This document shows, piece after piece, positions 8,933 to 18,398 of a DNA stretch of 64,000 nucleotides. Location of the stretch: the NCBI GenBank assembly GCA_025210395.1, contig JAOARV010000026.1:24014-88013 (forward strand). The letters run 5' to 3'. Position 1 is the stretch's first letter. Each line of letters begins with the position of its first letter. The DNA is from Marinisporobacter sp. (lineage in GTDB: Bacteria; Bacillota; Clostridia; Peptostreptococcales; Thermotaleaceae). The notes beneath the pieces were generated by a model. That model had not been told where the DNA came from. It did not search any database and saw nothing but the letters and a program-made list of their open reading frames with translations. The position numbers were made by a program, and so were the translations under genes.

Positions 8933-10105
8933 TTGAATAAAAAAATAAACCATTTAATCACTTTTATGTTTTTCATGAGTATTTTAGCCAATACGGCCCA
9001 TCCAGTTACACCAGAATTAGTAGTTAGCTTGAATATGTCATCTCTTATGTATGGAGTTATGTTTGCTACCATGTCTATAGCTAATTTTACCATGTCTCCT
9101 ATTTGGGGAAGCTTATCAGATAAATATAAAAGTAGAAAGCTATTTATATATTTGCCGTCTATAGGATATGGTTTAGCACAAATAGGATTTGGTTTTTCCA
9201 CATCTCCTATAATGATTCTGATCTTTAGAGTTTTTGGTGGTGGATTTGCTGCATCCATATTTACTAATGGTATGGCTTATATTGTGGATGAGACAGATCA
9301 TACAAATAGAAGTAAAGCCATTGTCTATTATACAGCTGTGACAGGATTTGGTGTATCCTTAGGATATTTAGTGGGAGGCTATATTGGTGCAAATGATTAT
9401 CACTATGCTTTTATTTTTCAATCATTAGGATTAATTACCCATGCCATCTTAGTTTATTTTCTTTTACCAGAAAGCAATGTGAAGGTTAAAGATATAAAAA
9501 CATCAAAGCATTTTATTTTTCAGATAAAGGAAGACCTTAAAAAATATATGCCAACAGCCTTAGGGACTTTACTTTTAGCAGTACTATTGACATCCTTTTC
9601 GTTTATTGCTTATACGACAGGGATTAATTATTATTTAAAGAAATATTTAAGCTTAAATCCATTACAGATAGGATATTATATGGCATTTACAGGAATCATA
9701 GGGATGCTTGCTAATATTTATTTGACGCCAAAGATTTCTAGAAAATATGGGGATAAGAAATCACTTAAATATGTGTTGTTGATTACGGGAATTACGCTTA
9801 TGATTCTTTCAATGATGGAGGATTTATTATCACCTATTTCGATGATTGTATTTTTAATCTTTATATTCTTTATTTCTATGTTTAAGCCATTACTTCAAAC
9901 CATGGTGTCTAATTTAAGTAAGGATGAGCATGGGAAGATCATGGGACTTCAAAACTCTGCTAATTCTGTGGGTATGGTTGGAGGATCTTTATTTGCTGGA
10001 ACTTTATTAGATATATATCCTAAAGCTCCATTTGTCATGGCAGCTATTATATTTATAGGGTCTTTCTTTATGATTTTGTTGAGTAAGAAGTTAAAAACTT
10101 CATAA
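8933..10105 (+). CDS. MFS transporter
   Basis: Major facilitator superfamily permease of 390 residues with twelve predicted membrane helices. The loop 2-3 signature is GSLSDKYKSRKLF, and a related segment after helix 8 reads TPKISRKYGDKKS. The length suits a 12-helix drug or sugar-type exporter. I place the start at a TTG at 8933, which has GAGGTG at 6-nt spacing, rather than the GTG at 8924 that lies within that site. It is monocistronic between a terminator and a 358-bp gap. Substrate is not inferable. Confidence 0.87.
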   Translation: MNKKINHLITFMFFMSILANTAHPVTPELVVSLNMSSLMYGVMFATMSIANFTMSPIWGSLSDKYKSRKLFIYLPSIGYGLAQIGFGFSTSPIMILIFRVFGGGFAASIFTNGMAYIVDETDHTNRSKAIVYYTAVTGFGVSLGYLVGGYIGANDYHYAFIFQSLGLITHAILVYFLLPESNVKVKDIKTSKHFIFQIKEDLKKYMPTALGTLLLAVLLTSFSFIAYTTGINYYLKKYLSLNPLQIGYYMAFTGIIGMLANIYLTPKISRKYGDKKSLKYVLLITGITLMILSMMEDLLSPISMIVFLIFIFFISMFKPLLQTMVSNLSKDEHGKIMGLQNSANSVGMVGGSLFAGTLLDIYPKAPFVMAAIIFIGSFFMILLSKKLKTS

Positions 10106-10127
10106 AGTATTTAAAAATGATATAGTT
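10099..10127 (+). repeat. 29-bp dispersed repeat, copy 1
   Basis: Matches 14113-14141 at 27 of 29 positions; the shared core is CATAAAGTATTTAAAAATG. This copy overlaps the stop of the MFS gene and lies upstream of the stalk-protein gene. Copy 2 precedes the chemoreceptor gene. Confidence 0.6.
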
Positions 10128-10179
10128 TTTATATAAAAACTTGAAGAGAATTGTTGAGATTTTGTTGAGTGGTGTATTG

Positions 10180-10185
10180 TATAAT
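10180..10185 (+). promoter_or_regulatory. possible -10 box for the stalk-protein gene
   Basis: A perfect TATAAT at 10180-10185 lies about 280 bp before the gene. TTG-rich sequence upstream has no well-spaced -35 box, so this is tentative. Confidence 0.35.
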
Positions 10186-10252
10186 AAAAAGTAACATTCT
10201 GAAAAAATGAGGTGACGAATAAAATATTATTAAAAAATTAAATAAATTGATA

Positions 10253-10293
10253 ATCCATATTCATAAAAAATGAACTTTTTTATGAATATGGAT
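10253..10293. repeat. perfect 18-bp inverted repeat in the leader of the stalk-protein gene
   Basis: 10253-10270 is the exact reverse complement of 10276-10293, with the 5-nt loop TGAAC. It has no T-run after the outer arm, so it is not an ordinary terminator. An alternative short stem TTCAT/ATGAA followed by CTTTTTT could form inside it. It lies between the possible -10 at 10180 and the start at 10464. Confidence 0.75.
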
Positions 10294-10463
10294 GCTTCTC
10301 CTATAGGCGATGAAGAGGGAATATAATATCATATCATCTTGGAGCTTTTAATAATGCATTAAATCTAATAATAATATTTACTTGAAAGGTAGGTGGATTT
10401 TGAATGGATTAATATAGATCATACTTTGTAATAATATAGATTTAAATGATAGGAGGAGAAGCA

Positions 10464-13400
10464 ATGTTAAAAAAGAGGAAAATGAAAGTAGTGACTTTAG
10501 TATTTATATTGATTATAAGTTTAATACTGCCAACTACAATGGGATATGCTGTTGAATCGGAAACTATTGAAATAACTCAAGATACAGCTGATTTAAAGCA
10601 AATACAATCATCAACCTTAAATGTAACAGTGAAAAAGGATGGGAGTTATGGTGCTGTATTAAGAAATCCTGAAAATCCTAATCAACCTAGAAGTATATTT
10701 TTTAATATCAATAAGATAGGGGGTACGAGGTCTGGTACCATACAATTAAGGGGTGATCATCAAGCTTCTTTTGAAAGCTTAACCTCACAAGGCTTTAGTG
10801 AAGACTTGAGTATGGAAGGTAAAACCATAAAAGTAACAAAAGAAAAGCTAGGAGAAGCTCGGTATACCTTACGCACATCTATTGTAAATGCTACTCCAAA
10901 TGGTTCAGATATGAAGCTTGAAATGAAAATGGAAAACTTAAAATCTACGCCTCAAAATATGGGACTACATCTTTTTTGGGATACTATGGTGAACGGACAG
11001 GATAGTTCTCCATTTATAGCTATCGAGAATGGTTGGGTAAATTTTTATAATGGCATTTTGGTAACTGCATTTTTTAAAGATACCCCTCATGTAACAAATG
11101 CAGATGCCATAAGCTTTGGTCCTGGTGGTGGTACGAAAATGACTTGGGAAGACCATGCAAAGGTTATAGGGAAAAAGACTCCTGAGGGAGATGGTTATGC
11201 AAATGCATGGTATGACCCTATTGAGGTAGCACCAGGTGATTCAAGAACCGTTTCTTTTATCATAGGTGGTGCCAATGATCAAGGGGCTGTAATTAGTGAA
11301 GACAATATGGGTAGTATTGCTTCAAAAAATTATTCTCCAGGAGAAACCATCTCTCTTACAGGGAAGGTAGAAGATCCAGATGCTATTGGAAATATTGTGG
11401 ATGTAATGTGTTCTTTAGGAAATAATAATCCTGTAAAATTAGGAACTTTAGATACTGCATCAGGGGCTAAGACTTATGATTACAACTATACATTACCAAG
11501 TGATTTAGCACCTGGCTTGCATCCTCTTAAGCTTTGGGTAAGAGATCATCTTTTTGCTGAATCTAATGTCGTTAGTGCAAATATTAATATCCCTGCTAAT
11601 CAAAATCCATCTATATCTATCAATAATCCATCGGAAGATTATTATTACAACTCAGGAAAAATAACCATCTCTGGAAATGCTAGTGATGCAGATGATGATG
11701 ATATGACTATAGCTGCTAGTATTGATGGGAATACGGTAACAGATATTGTATATGGTGGAGATGGAAACTGGACGTTAGAGTGGGATATAGATGCTTTAGA
11801 TATTTCAGATGCTACATATACAGATATTTTAGTTAGTGCAGATGATGGTAATTCCGGAACAGGTACAGATATTTATACAGGGGATTTGATATTGGATACC
11901 ATAAAACCATCAGGAAATATCAGTACAGACATATCTTCTTATACGAAGGGAAAAGTAAAACTAACCCTTACAGTATCTGATGATGGAAGTGGTGTAAGAA
12001 AAGTAAAGCGCCCAGATAATCAGTGGGTTGTAAGACTCTTATCAGGAGAAAGTCAATCGGATGTAGTATCTGGTGCTGTATATGAAGCGGTTTATTCACC
12101 TATAGACCAAGTAGAATATACTGTATCACAAAATGGTGAATATGCTTTCTTTGTAGAAGATTTTGCTGGAAATCAAAATAAAATAGCATTAAATATAAGC
12201 AATATAGACAAATCAATACCAACAGCTGACTTTACATTAAGTACAGATGACTGGACGAATGAAACCGTTACAATTCATGTATATGGAGTAGACAACGGAC
12301 AAAGTGGTATAAAGAGAATCAAACTTCCAAATAACACATGGGTTAGTGGCCATGAAACATCTTATAATGTTTCAGAAAATGGAACCTATAACTTTGTAGT
12401 AGAAAATAATGTAGGAAATCAAAATACGGTGAGTACTTCTGTAACAAATATAGATCAATCTACACCAACAGCTAAATTTACACTAAGCACAGAGAATTGG
12501 ACGAATGAAGAAGTTACAATTCATGTAGATGGAGTAGACAACGGACAAAGTGGTATAAAGAGAATCAAACTTCCAAACAATACATGGGTTAGTGGAGATA
12601 AGGCATCTTATAATGTTTCAGAAAATGGAACGTATAAGTTTGTAGTAGAAAACAATGCAGGAAACCAAAATACGGTGAGTACTTCTGTAAAAAATATCGA
12701 TAAAGTAGCTCCTAGTAAGCCTGTCATTGAAAGAACACCAGATGTAAATGATTATAGAGGAATCTATGTGATTAAAATAACAGGTGGTGAAGACAAATCT
12801 TCAGGGGTAAAAGAAACACAATACCGATTAAGTGGAGCAACTGAAAAGGCTTGGACAAAATATGAAAGTCCAATAGAAATCACTACTATAGGAAAAACAA
12901 CTATTGAAGCAAAAACAATGGATCAAGTAGGAAATGAGAGTGAAATAGTTACAATAGGTGTAAATGTTATGAAAAAGAGTAGCAGTTCAGGTGGTGGAAG
13001 TTCTTCTTCATTAAAAGATGTAGATGGGGATATAGAAGTAGATAAAACAAGCAAAAATCCTGCACCAACAATCAATTTAAGTGAAGATAGAGATGGAAAC
13101 GCACCTGTATCATTAAAAACAGTAAAAGAAATGAAAGAAGCAAATAAAACCATATTAGTAGAAAACAATGGTGTAAAAATAGGCTTTAAGCCAGATTCTA
13201 TCCAAGCAACTGTCATCAAAGAAGAACTAGAAAAAGAACTGGATCAAAAATTAGCTTATGAAAATGTAAAACTTATATTAGGAGCTAAGGAAATATCAAG
13301 TTCAGAAAAAGAACAGATCATAAGAAAAGCAAACTTAGGACAAGCCACAGGGCTATTCCAAGTTGGAGGAAAAGTATTTGATCTAACAGCGAAAGTAGTA

Positions 13401-14003
13401 AAAGAAAAAAATGGAACAAAGACAGAAGAAAAAATCAAGCATTTTAATGAACCAGTAGAAGTAACAATAGATTTAAAAGGATCAAATTTAACTCAAAAAA
13501 ATATAGAAAAATTAACAGCAGTAAGATACGAAAAAGATGAAAAAGGAAATGTTAAACCAATCAAATTAGGTGGAAGATATGATTCAAAAGCAAAAACATT
13601 TACATTCTATACAGATACTTTTAGTTTATATAGCATTGTAAGGGCAGACGATATGCTAGAAATAGACTTAAATATTGGAAAGACAGAAGCTACGGTAAAT
13701 AAAGAAATAAAAGAAAATGATGTAGCACCAAAGATCATTAACAATAGAACAATGGTACCCGTAAGATTTATTGCAGAAAATATGGGAGCAGATGTTGCTT
13801 GGGATAAAGAAACTAGAGAAGTAACGATAGAATTAGATGGACTGACTATGAGTATGATCATCGATGAAGAAATTGAAGAATTTGATGCAGCACCGATGAT
13901 TATTGATGGAAGAACATTAGTACCGATAAGATATGTATCGGAAAAATTAGGAGCTTATGTAATATGGTTCCCAACAGATAAAAAAGTTCGAATTGTAAAA
14001 TAA
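10464..14003 (+). CDS. secreted surface protein with Ig-like repeats and stalk domain
   Basis: Large exported protein of 1179 residues. I start at the ATG at 10464, 7 nt after AGGAGG; an in-frame ATG at 10446 lies upstream of that site. A signal peptide spans about residues 1-28 (basic MLKKRKMK, hydrophobic core, cleavage near GYA-VE). The middle contains Ig-like beta modules, including two nearly identical 82-residue repeats (DNA 12222-12713) and a more diverged one before them. A serine/glycine linker (KKSSSSGGGSSSS) follows. The C-terminus has two copper-amine-oxidase-N-like stalk motifs, NRTMVPVRFIAENMGADVAW and DGRTLVPIRYVSEKLGA, typical of clostridial cell-surface proteins. There is no LPXTG sorting signal. 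Ligand or partner is unknown. Confidence 0.85.
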   Translation: MLKKRKMKVVTLVFILIISLILPTTMGYAVESETIEITQDTADLKQIQSSTLNVTVKKDGSYGAVLRNPENPNQPRSIFFNINKIGGTRSGTIQLRGDHQASFESLTSQGFSEDLSMEGKTIKVTKEKLGEARYTLRTSIVNATPNGSDMKLEMKMENLKSTPQNMGLHLFWDTMVNGQDSSPFIAIENGWVNFYNGILVTAFFKDTPHVTNADAISFGPGGGTKMTWEDHAKVIGKKTPEGDGYANAWYDPIEVAPGDSRTVSFIIGGANDQGAVISEDNMGSIASKNYSPGETISLTGKVEDPDAIGNIVDVMCSLGNNNPVKLGTLDTASGAKTYDYNYTLPSDLAPGLHPLKLWVRDHLFAESNVVSANINIPANQNPSISINNPSEDYYYNSGKITISGNASDADDDDMTIAASIDGNTVTDIVYGGDGNWTLEWDIDALDISDATYTDILVSADDGNSGTGTDIYTGDLILDTIKPSGNISTDISSYTKGKVKLTLTVSDDGSGVRKVKRPDNQWVVRLLSGESQSDVVSGAVYEAVYSPIDQVEYTVSQNGEYAFFVEDFAGNQNKIALNISNIDKSIPTADFTLSTDDWTNETVTIHVYGVDNGQSGIKRIKLPNNTWVSGHETSYNVSENGTYNFVVENNVGNQNTVSTSVTNIDQSTPTAKFTLSTENWTNEEVTIHVDGVDNGQSGIKRIKLPNNTWVSGDKASYNVSENGTYKFVVENNAGNQNTVSTSVKNIDKVAPSKPVIERTPDVNDYRGIYVIKITGGEDKSSGVKETQYRLSGATEKAWTKYESPIEITTIGKTTIEAKTMDQVGNESEIVTIGVNVMKKSSSSGGGSSSSLKDVDGDIEVDKTSKNPAPTINLSEDRDGNAPVSLKTVKEMKEANKTILVENNGVKIGFKPDSIQATVIKEELEKELDQKLAYENVKLILGAKEISSSEKEQIIRKANLGQATGLFQVGGKVFDLTAKVVKEKNGTKTEEKIKHFNEPVEVTIDLKGSNLTQKNIEKLTAVRYEKDEKGNVKPIKLGGRYDSKAKTFTFYTDTFSLYSIVRADDMLEIDLNIGKTEATVNKEIKENDVAPKIINNRTMVPVRFIAENMGADVAWDKETREVTIELDGLTMSMIIDEEIEEFDAAPMIIDGRTLVPIRYVSEKLGAYVIWFPTDKKVRIVK
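12222..12713 (+). repeat. tandem 246-bp repeat within the stalk-protein gene
   Basis: Two in-frame copies, 12222-12467 and 12468-12713, each encode 82 residues. Much of the DNA is identical, including the part encoding DNGQSGIKRIKLPNNTWVSG, implying recent duplication or gene conversion. Confidence 0.9.
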
Positions 14004-14022
14004 TAGTGAATTCAATAAAAAT

Positions 14023-14060
14023 AAAAGGTGCAGTTATAAAAATTAACTGTACTTTTTATT
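14023..14060 (+). terminator. terminator of the stalk-protein gene
   Basis: AAAAGGTGCAGTTA pairs with TAACTGTACTTTTT (G-U pairs allowed) around a short A/T loop, followed by ATT. Confidence 0.8.
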
Positions 14061-14112
14061 ATAGTAGCAACTATAGATGTTTTAATGACTTTATTAAGGA
14101 AAACTTGAAGAC

Positions 14113-14141
14113 CTCATAAAGTATTTAAAAATGGTATAGTT
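14113..14141 (+). repeat. 29-bp dispersed repeat, copy 2
   Basis: Second copy of the element at 10099-10127 (27 of 29 identical). It lies in the 476-bp gap before the chemoreceptor. The rest of 14142-14479 is AT-rich without a recognisable gene or riboswitch core. Confidence 0.6.
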
Positions 14142-14479
14142 ATTAATCAAATAGTAACTACTCAATAAATTATTTAAGAATCCTATAGGTTTGGATGTTA
14201 AAATAGTTGAAAAATCAGAAAAATAATTGTAAAAAATTCAATTATACGTCTAAATTTATAAAATTTACAGATATGCTTATTCTCTGAATGAAGTTATATG
14301 CAGGTTTTCTATTGTATTTTCCTGTGATTATTTATTATTCATGATTATTTCTTTTTTTGGATAACATCTTGCATAGCATATAAAAGTATGATGGTAGATT
14401 GATCAAGGGAGACGGTTGGAAATATACAAATTTATTTACTTTAAAACAAATGATTATCAAAATAGAAGGAGGTAAACAA

Positions 14480-16585
14480 ATGTTGCAATTTAAAAGTTTG
14501 AGAACAAAATTTGTAGTTATAATAGGATTATTTATTTTTATAACCTCTGCGATCTCCATGTCTTTTACAGCGAGTAACAACAATACTCTAATAAAAGAAA
14601 AATCCTTTGAAGAGGCCAAGGTCACAGCGACATACTATAGCCTATCTCTTTCTTCTGAATTAAACAATTCTATGGGTATTGCCCGAACACTCACGAATAC
14701 AATTGAAGCACTATACAAAGAAGGCGATATCAATCGAGAAAGAATGAATACTATTTTAAAGGATATACTTGGGAAAAATGATAAGCTATTAGCTATTTGG
14801 TCTTGCTGGGAACCTAATGCTTTAGATGGAAAAGATATTGAATATATAAATAAAATGGGACATGATGAAACCGGTAGATTTGTTCCCTATTGGAGTAGAA
14901 GCAATGGAAAGATTACAGTAACCTCTCTTGTTGATTATGAAGTACAAGGAAGTGGAGATTATTACCTTTTATCTAAAACTACACAAAAAGAAACAATAAC
15001 TAATCCTTATCTATATCCTGTAGGAGATAAGGAAATGTTGATAACTAGCTTAGTTGTTCCTATTATGAATGAAGGGAAATTTTTAGGAGCAGTAGGGATA
15101 GATGTTTCCTTAGAGAGTCTTCAAAAAGAGGTTGCTAACATTAAAGTTTATGATACAGGCTATGGTACATTGATTGCGAATAATGGTACATATGTAGCAC
15201 ATAAAAATTCTGATCATTTAGGTGAAGATATTGGTGATACAAAAGAAAGAATGGAAGCAAAGGAAGCTATCAAACAAGGAAAATTTCATGAAACTAGATT
15301 AGTTTCTAATGCTACAGGGGAAGAGGTTTATAGAGCTTTTGTTCCAATAAATATAGGAAAAGCAACAACCCCTTGGTCATTTGCTTTAAGTATTCCAGTC
15401 AATAGAATGATAGAAGAGTCTAATCGAGTAAGAAATTATTCTTTTATGATAGGACTATTTTCTATGATCCTTATACAATTTATCATATTTTTTATGTCAG
15501 GAAAAATCGTAAAACCCCTTAAGGATACTACTGCTATGTTAAAAGATATTTCACAAGGGGATGGGGATTTAACGAAACGATTATCTGTTTATAGTAAGGA
15601 TGAAGTGGGTGAATTAGCAGAGTATTTTAATCTCTTTGTAGATAAAATACAAGAGTTAGTAGCTCAAGTAAAAGAAAATGCAAATGTTTTAGCAACATCT
15701 TCTAGTAGTATTGCTATTTCAATCAATCAAGCTAATCAAGGTATAGAAGATATGGCAAAGGAAATAGTGGGTATATCTGATGGTTCTCAGAATAATGCCA
15801 GTATAGTAGAAGAAACAACTGCAAGTATTGAGGAAATGGCAAGTAGCTCTGAAATCATTTCTCAAAAAACAAATGAGACCTTTCAAAGTAGCAAACATGT
15901 TTTAAATACTGTACAGGTAGGAGCAGAAAATATAAAAGAGGTGGTAAGGGCAAATCATAGTGTAAAAGTTGCATCGAGTCAAGTTTTTGAAGCCATAACA
16001 GGATTAAAGGCTTCATCTGATGAAATAGGTGAAATCGTTTCTATTATTACCAATATTGCTGAGCAAACAAATCTTTTAGCATTAAATGCAGCGATAGAAG
16101 CAGCTAGAGCAGGAGAACATGGAAAAGGTTTTGCAGTTGTAGCAGAAGAAGTTAGAAAATTAGCAGAAGAAAGTAAAGCATCTGCTGCGCAAATAAGCTT
16201 AGTGATAGGTGAAATACAAACAAAAGCAGCCCATGCAAATGAGTCTATTGAAGAAGGGCAAAAGATTGTGCGCATAAGTGCTGAGAAATCCAATAAAATT
16301 GATGAACAGTTTAAAGATATTGTAGAAGCTATAAAACAAATTAATAGGAAAGTAGAAAGGATATCTCATTCATCAGAGCAACAAGCACAAGTAGCGGAAG
16401 AAATGGCAAATGCAATGGATGAAATATCAGTATCAACACAAGATGCAGCCAGCGCAGTCCAACAGATCAATAGTGTTATGGAAGAACAGACAAATTCATT
16501 TGAAGCTGTTAGTGCTAGTGTAGAAGAATTAAAAAATATTACCCATGCATTAAAATATAAAACAGATCTGTTCAAAGTAGAATAA
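14480..16585 (+). CDS. methyl-accepting chemotaxis protein with Cache sensor
   Basis: Transmembrane chemoreceptor of 701 residues. The ATG at 14480 is chosen because AGGAGG sits at 14467-14472; the open frame upstream has no site. Layout: helix at about 10-30; an extracytoplasmic dCache-type ligand domain ending with the [19 protein letters not shown] segment; a second helix near residues 320-340; HAMP ([20 protein letters not shown]); and a cytoplasmic signalling domain with the conserved hairpin tip [20 protein letters not shown]. It would signal through CheA/CheW to the flagellar motor. No other chemotaxis genes are nearby, so it is an orphan receptor. Ligand is unknown, though dCache domains often bind amino acids. 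Confidence 0.93.
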   Translation: MLQFKSLRTKFVVIIGLFIFITSAISMSFTASNNNTLIKEKSFEEAKVTATYYSLSLSSELNNSMGIARTLTNTIEALYKEGDINRERMNTILKDILGKNDKLLAIWSCWEPNALDGKDIEYINKMGHDETGRFVPYWSRSNGKITVTSLVDYEVQGSGDYYLLSKTTQKETITNPYLYPVGDKEMLITSLVVPIMNEGKFLGAVGIDVSLESLQKEVANIKVYDTGYGTLIANNGTYVAHKNSDHLGEDIGDTKERMEAKEAIKQGKFHETRLVSNATGEEVYRAFVPINIGKATTPWSFALSIPVNRMIEESNRVRNYSFMIGLFSMILIQFIIFFMSGKIVKPLKDTTAMLKDISQGDGDLTKRLSVYSKDEVGELAEYFNLFVDKIQELVAQVKENANVLATSSSSIAISINQANQGIEDMAKEIVGISDGSQNNASIVEETTASIEEMASSSEIISQKTNETFQSSKHVLNTVQVGAENIKEVVRANHSVKVASSQVFEAITGLKASSDEIGEIVSIITNIAEQTNLLALNAAIEAARAGEHGKGFAVVAEEVRKLAEESKASAAQISLVIGEIQTKAAHANESIEEGQKIVRISAEKSNKIDEQFKDIVEAIKQINRKVERISHSSEQQAQVAEEMANAMDEISVSTQDAASAVQQINSVMEEQTNSFEAVSASVEELKNITHALKYKTDLFKVE

Positions 16586-16731
16586 AAAATGATGATTACA
16601 GCTAGTGGAGTAGAATTTATTTTTATTTATGATTTTTAAAAGGAATTGAATATAGTTAAATAAGTTAACTAGCAATGAGCTTATAGCTTTGCTAGCTATA
16701 TATTTAATTTATGGTGATGGGCAACATAGAG

Positions 16732-16768
16732 AAGCTAGCTTGAAATGATATTTCAAGCTAGCTTTTCA
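16732..16768 (+). terminator. perfect 15-bp hairpin after the chemoreceptor
   Basis: 16732-16746 pairs perfectly with 16750-16764 (loop GAT), followed by TTCAGTTT. The T-run is short but the stem is very stable. The remaining gap to 16908 has no gene. Confidence 0.7.
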
Positions 16769-16908
16769 GTTTAATCTATTGAAAAGTATAAAGTCTTTTA
16801 AGAAATTGTGATATGATAAATAAAAATAATTCATTGAAGAAGAGTAAAATAGCATAAACAAGGTAATAAATGGAATAACTGAAGGATAAAAAAGAGAGGA
16901 TTTTTTTT

Positions 16909-18396
16909 ATGAAATTCAATACAAGGGTAAAAGCTCAGATTGATGAAGCTAGATATTTAGCAACGGAAAATACATGGAGATATAGAAGTATTATTCGGTG
17001 TATGTATAAGTGTTATGAAAGAATGAAATATGGATTTTATAAAGAGGAAATTTACGAAATGCTAAAAAAGTATGAAGAATTTGATGATTATTCAGAGGAG
17101 TATTTGAAAAACGATTTAGATAGTTTAGTGAGTTGGAGGAATTTAATTGCTGTTGCAGATACGACAAAGGTAAGGACAGTAGATGAATTTAAAAATAGAA
17201 CCTTTAGCTATCAGCTTGCTCCTTATACCATTGAAATAGAAAGAATGTTATTAAATCTTGAAAATATGATAGTAGAAAATAATGCATCTCTTGAAGGAAA
17301 GCTGGTAGAAAGATTTAAACAACTCCTTGAAAAATATGAAGGGATTACTTTAAAAGAAAATCGAGATATATATGAATGGTGGAAAACTTTAAATAAAAGC
17401 TTTAAAGAGTTAAATGAAAATTATCAGGATTATATCAGTCGCTTTTATTCCCCTAAGACAGAGGAATTGATGAAAACTACGGAATTTTTAATGTTTAAAG
17501 AAAGCTTTGTTCTTTATCTTAGAGATTTCATCAGAGAGCTACAGATCAATAGTGTTGTGATCAAAAATTTGTTAAGGGAAATACATGATGAAGATATCAA
17601 AAAAATCATTGATCGCGTTTTAGCCCATGAAAAAACTATTCCAAATATGGAAAACAATATAAAGGACGAGGAATTTATAGAAATCAATCAAGGAAGATTT
17701 CAAAGCATCAAGGAGTGGTTTTTGACACATAGGGGAAAAGAACCTCTTATTGAGCAATTGATTGATAATACAAATCATATTATCAGAAAAATCACAAGAT
17801 TCGCTTCTCAGATTGCAGATAAAAGAAATAATAGTGCCAATAGAAAAGAAGAATATAGAAAAATTGCAAGGCTGTTTAATGATTGTAAAGATATGGAGGA
17901 AGCAGGGAAATTATCTTCTTTGGTATTTGGCGTGTTTCATACGCAGCATATAAAGGGAAATGAAACAAGGATTACAGAGAGTATCAATAGCAGTATTTAT
18001 GATGAAAGACCTACAGAGATTACAACAAAGCCAAGAGTTCGAACGTATAGAGAAAAAATTATTAAAAATCCTATTGTAGATAAAAGAGCTAAAAAAGAGG
18101 AAAAGCTTAAAAGGATTTTAGAAAAAAGAAAAATGGAAAAGGAATTGATGGAAAAGTTTATTTTAAATGACAAAATTGATTTTGCAAAATTACCAGAGCT
18201 TACCCAAAAGGATAGAGGGGTATTGCTTAGATGGATTTCGAAGGGGAAAAGCCCTAAGAGAGTTTGGGGGAAGACGGAGTTTGGTAGGGAGTATCGTGTG
18301 ATTATACCAGATCATAAGGAAACGATAAAGATCAATTGTGAAGATGGATTTTTTACGATGCCCCATTATAAGATTGAATTTAAGAAAGAGGAGTAA
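16909..18396 (+). CDS. jetA: Wadjet anti-plasmid system protein JetA (TIGR02677 family)
   Basis: Kleisin-like subunit (MukF analogue) of a type I Wadjet complex, which recognises and cuts circular plasmid DNA. The N-terminus shows the family's characteristic block: RVKAQIDEARYLATENTWRY, then DLDSLVSWRNLIAVADT, then VRTVDEFKNRTFSYQLAPYT. The length of 495 fits. GAGAGGA precedes the ATG. It is the first gene of jetABCD in the canonical type I order, 2 nt from jetB. The protein is helical and charged, with no membrane segment. The function comes from homology and gene order; known Wadjet systems restrict plasmids rather than phage. Confidence 0.93.
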   Translation: MKFNTRVKAQIDEARYLATENTWRYRSIIRCMYKCYERMKYGFYKEEIYEMLKKYEEFDDYSEEYLKNDLDSLVSWRNLIAVADTTKVRTVDEFKNRTFSYQLAPYTIEIERMLLNLENMIVENNASLEGKLVERFKQLLEKYEGITLKENRDIYEWWKTLNKSFKELNENYQDYISRFYSPKTEELMKTTEFLMFKESFVLYLRDFIRELQINSVVIKNLLREIHDEDIKKIIDRVLAHEKTIPNMENNIKDEEFIEINQGRFQSIKEWFLTHRGKEPLIEQLIDNTNHIIRKITRFASQIADKRNNSANRKEEYRKIARLFNDCKDMEEAGKLSSLVFGVFHTQHIKGNETRITESINSSIYDERPTEITTKPRVRTYREKIIKNPIVDKRAKKEEKLKRILEKRKMEKELMEKFILNDKIDFAKLPELTQKDRGVLLRWISKGKSPKRVWGKTEFGREYRVIIPDHKETIKINCEDGFFTMPHYKIEFKKEE

Positions 18397-18398
18397 AA

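Noticed and set aside
10128..10463. Possible c-di-GMP or other riboswitch in the leader of the surface protein
   Set aside because: No GEMM-type conserved core or other known aptamer sequence is visible; only a long hairpin is supported.
12923..13861. Several minus-strand ORFs inside the stalk-protein gene
   Set aside because: Antisense shadows rich in S, F and I with no start site; the plus-strand frame has clear domains.
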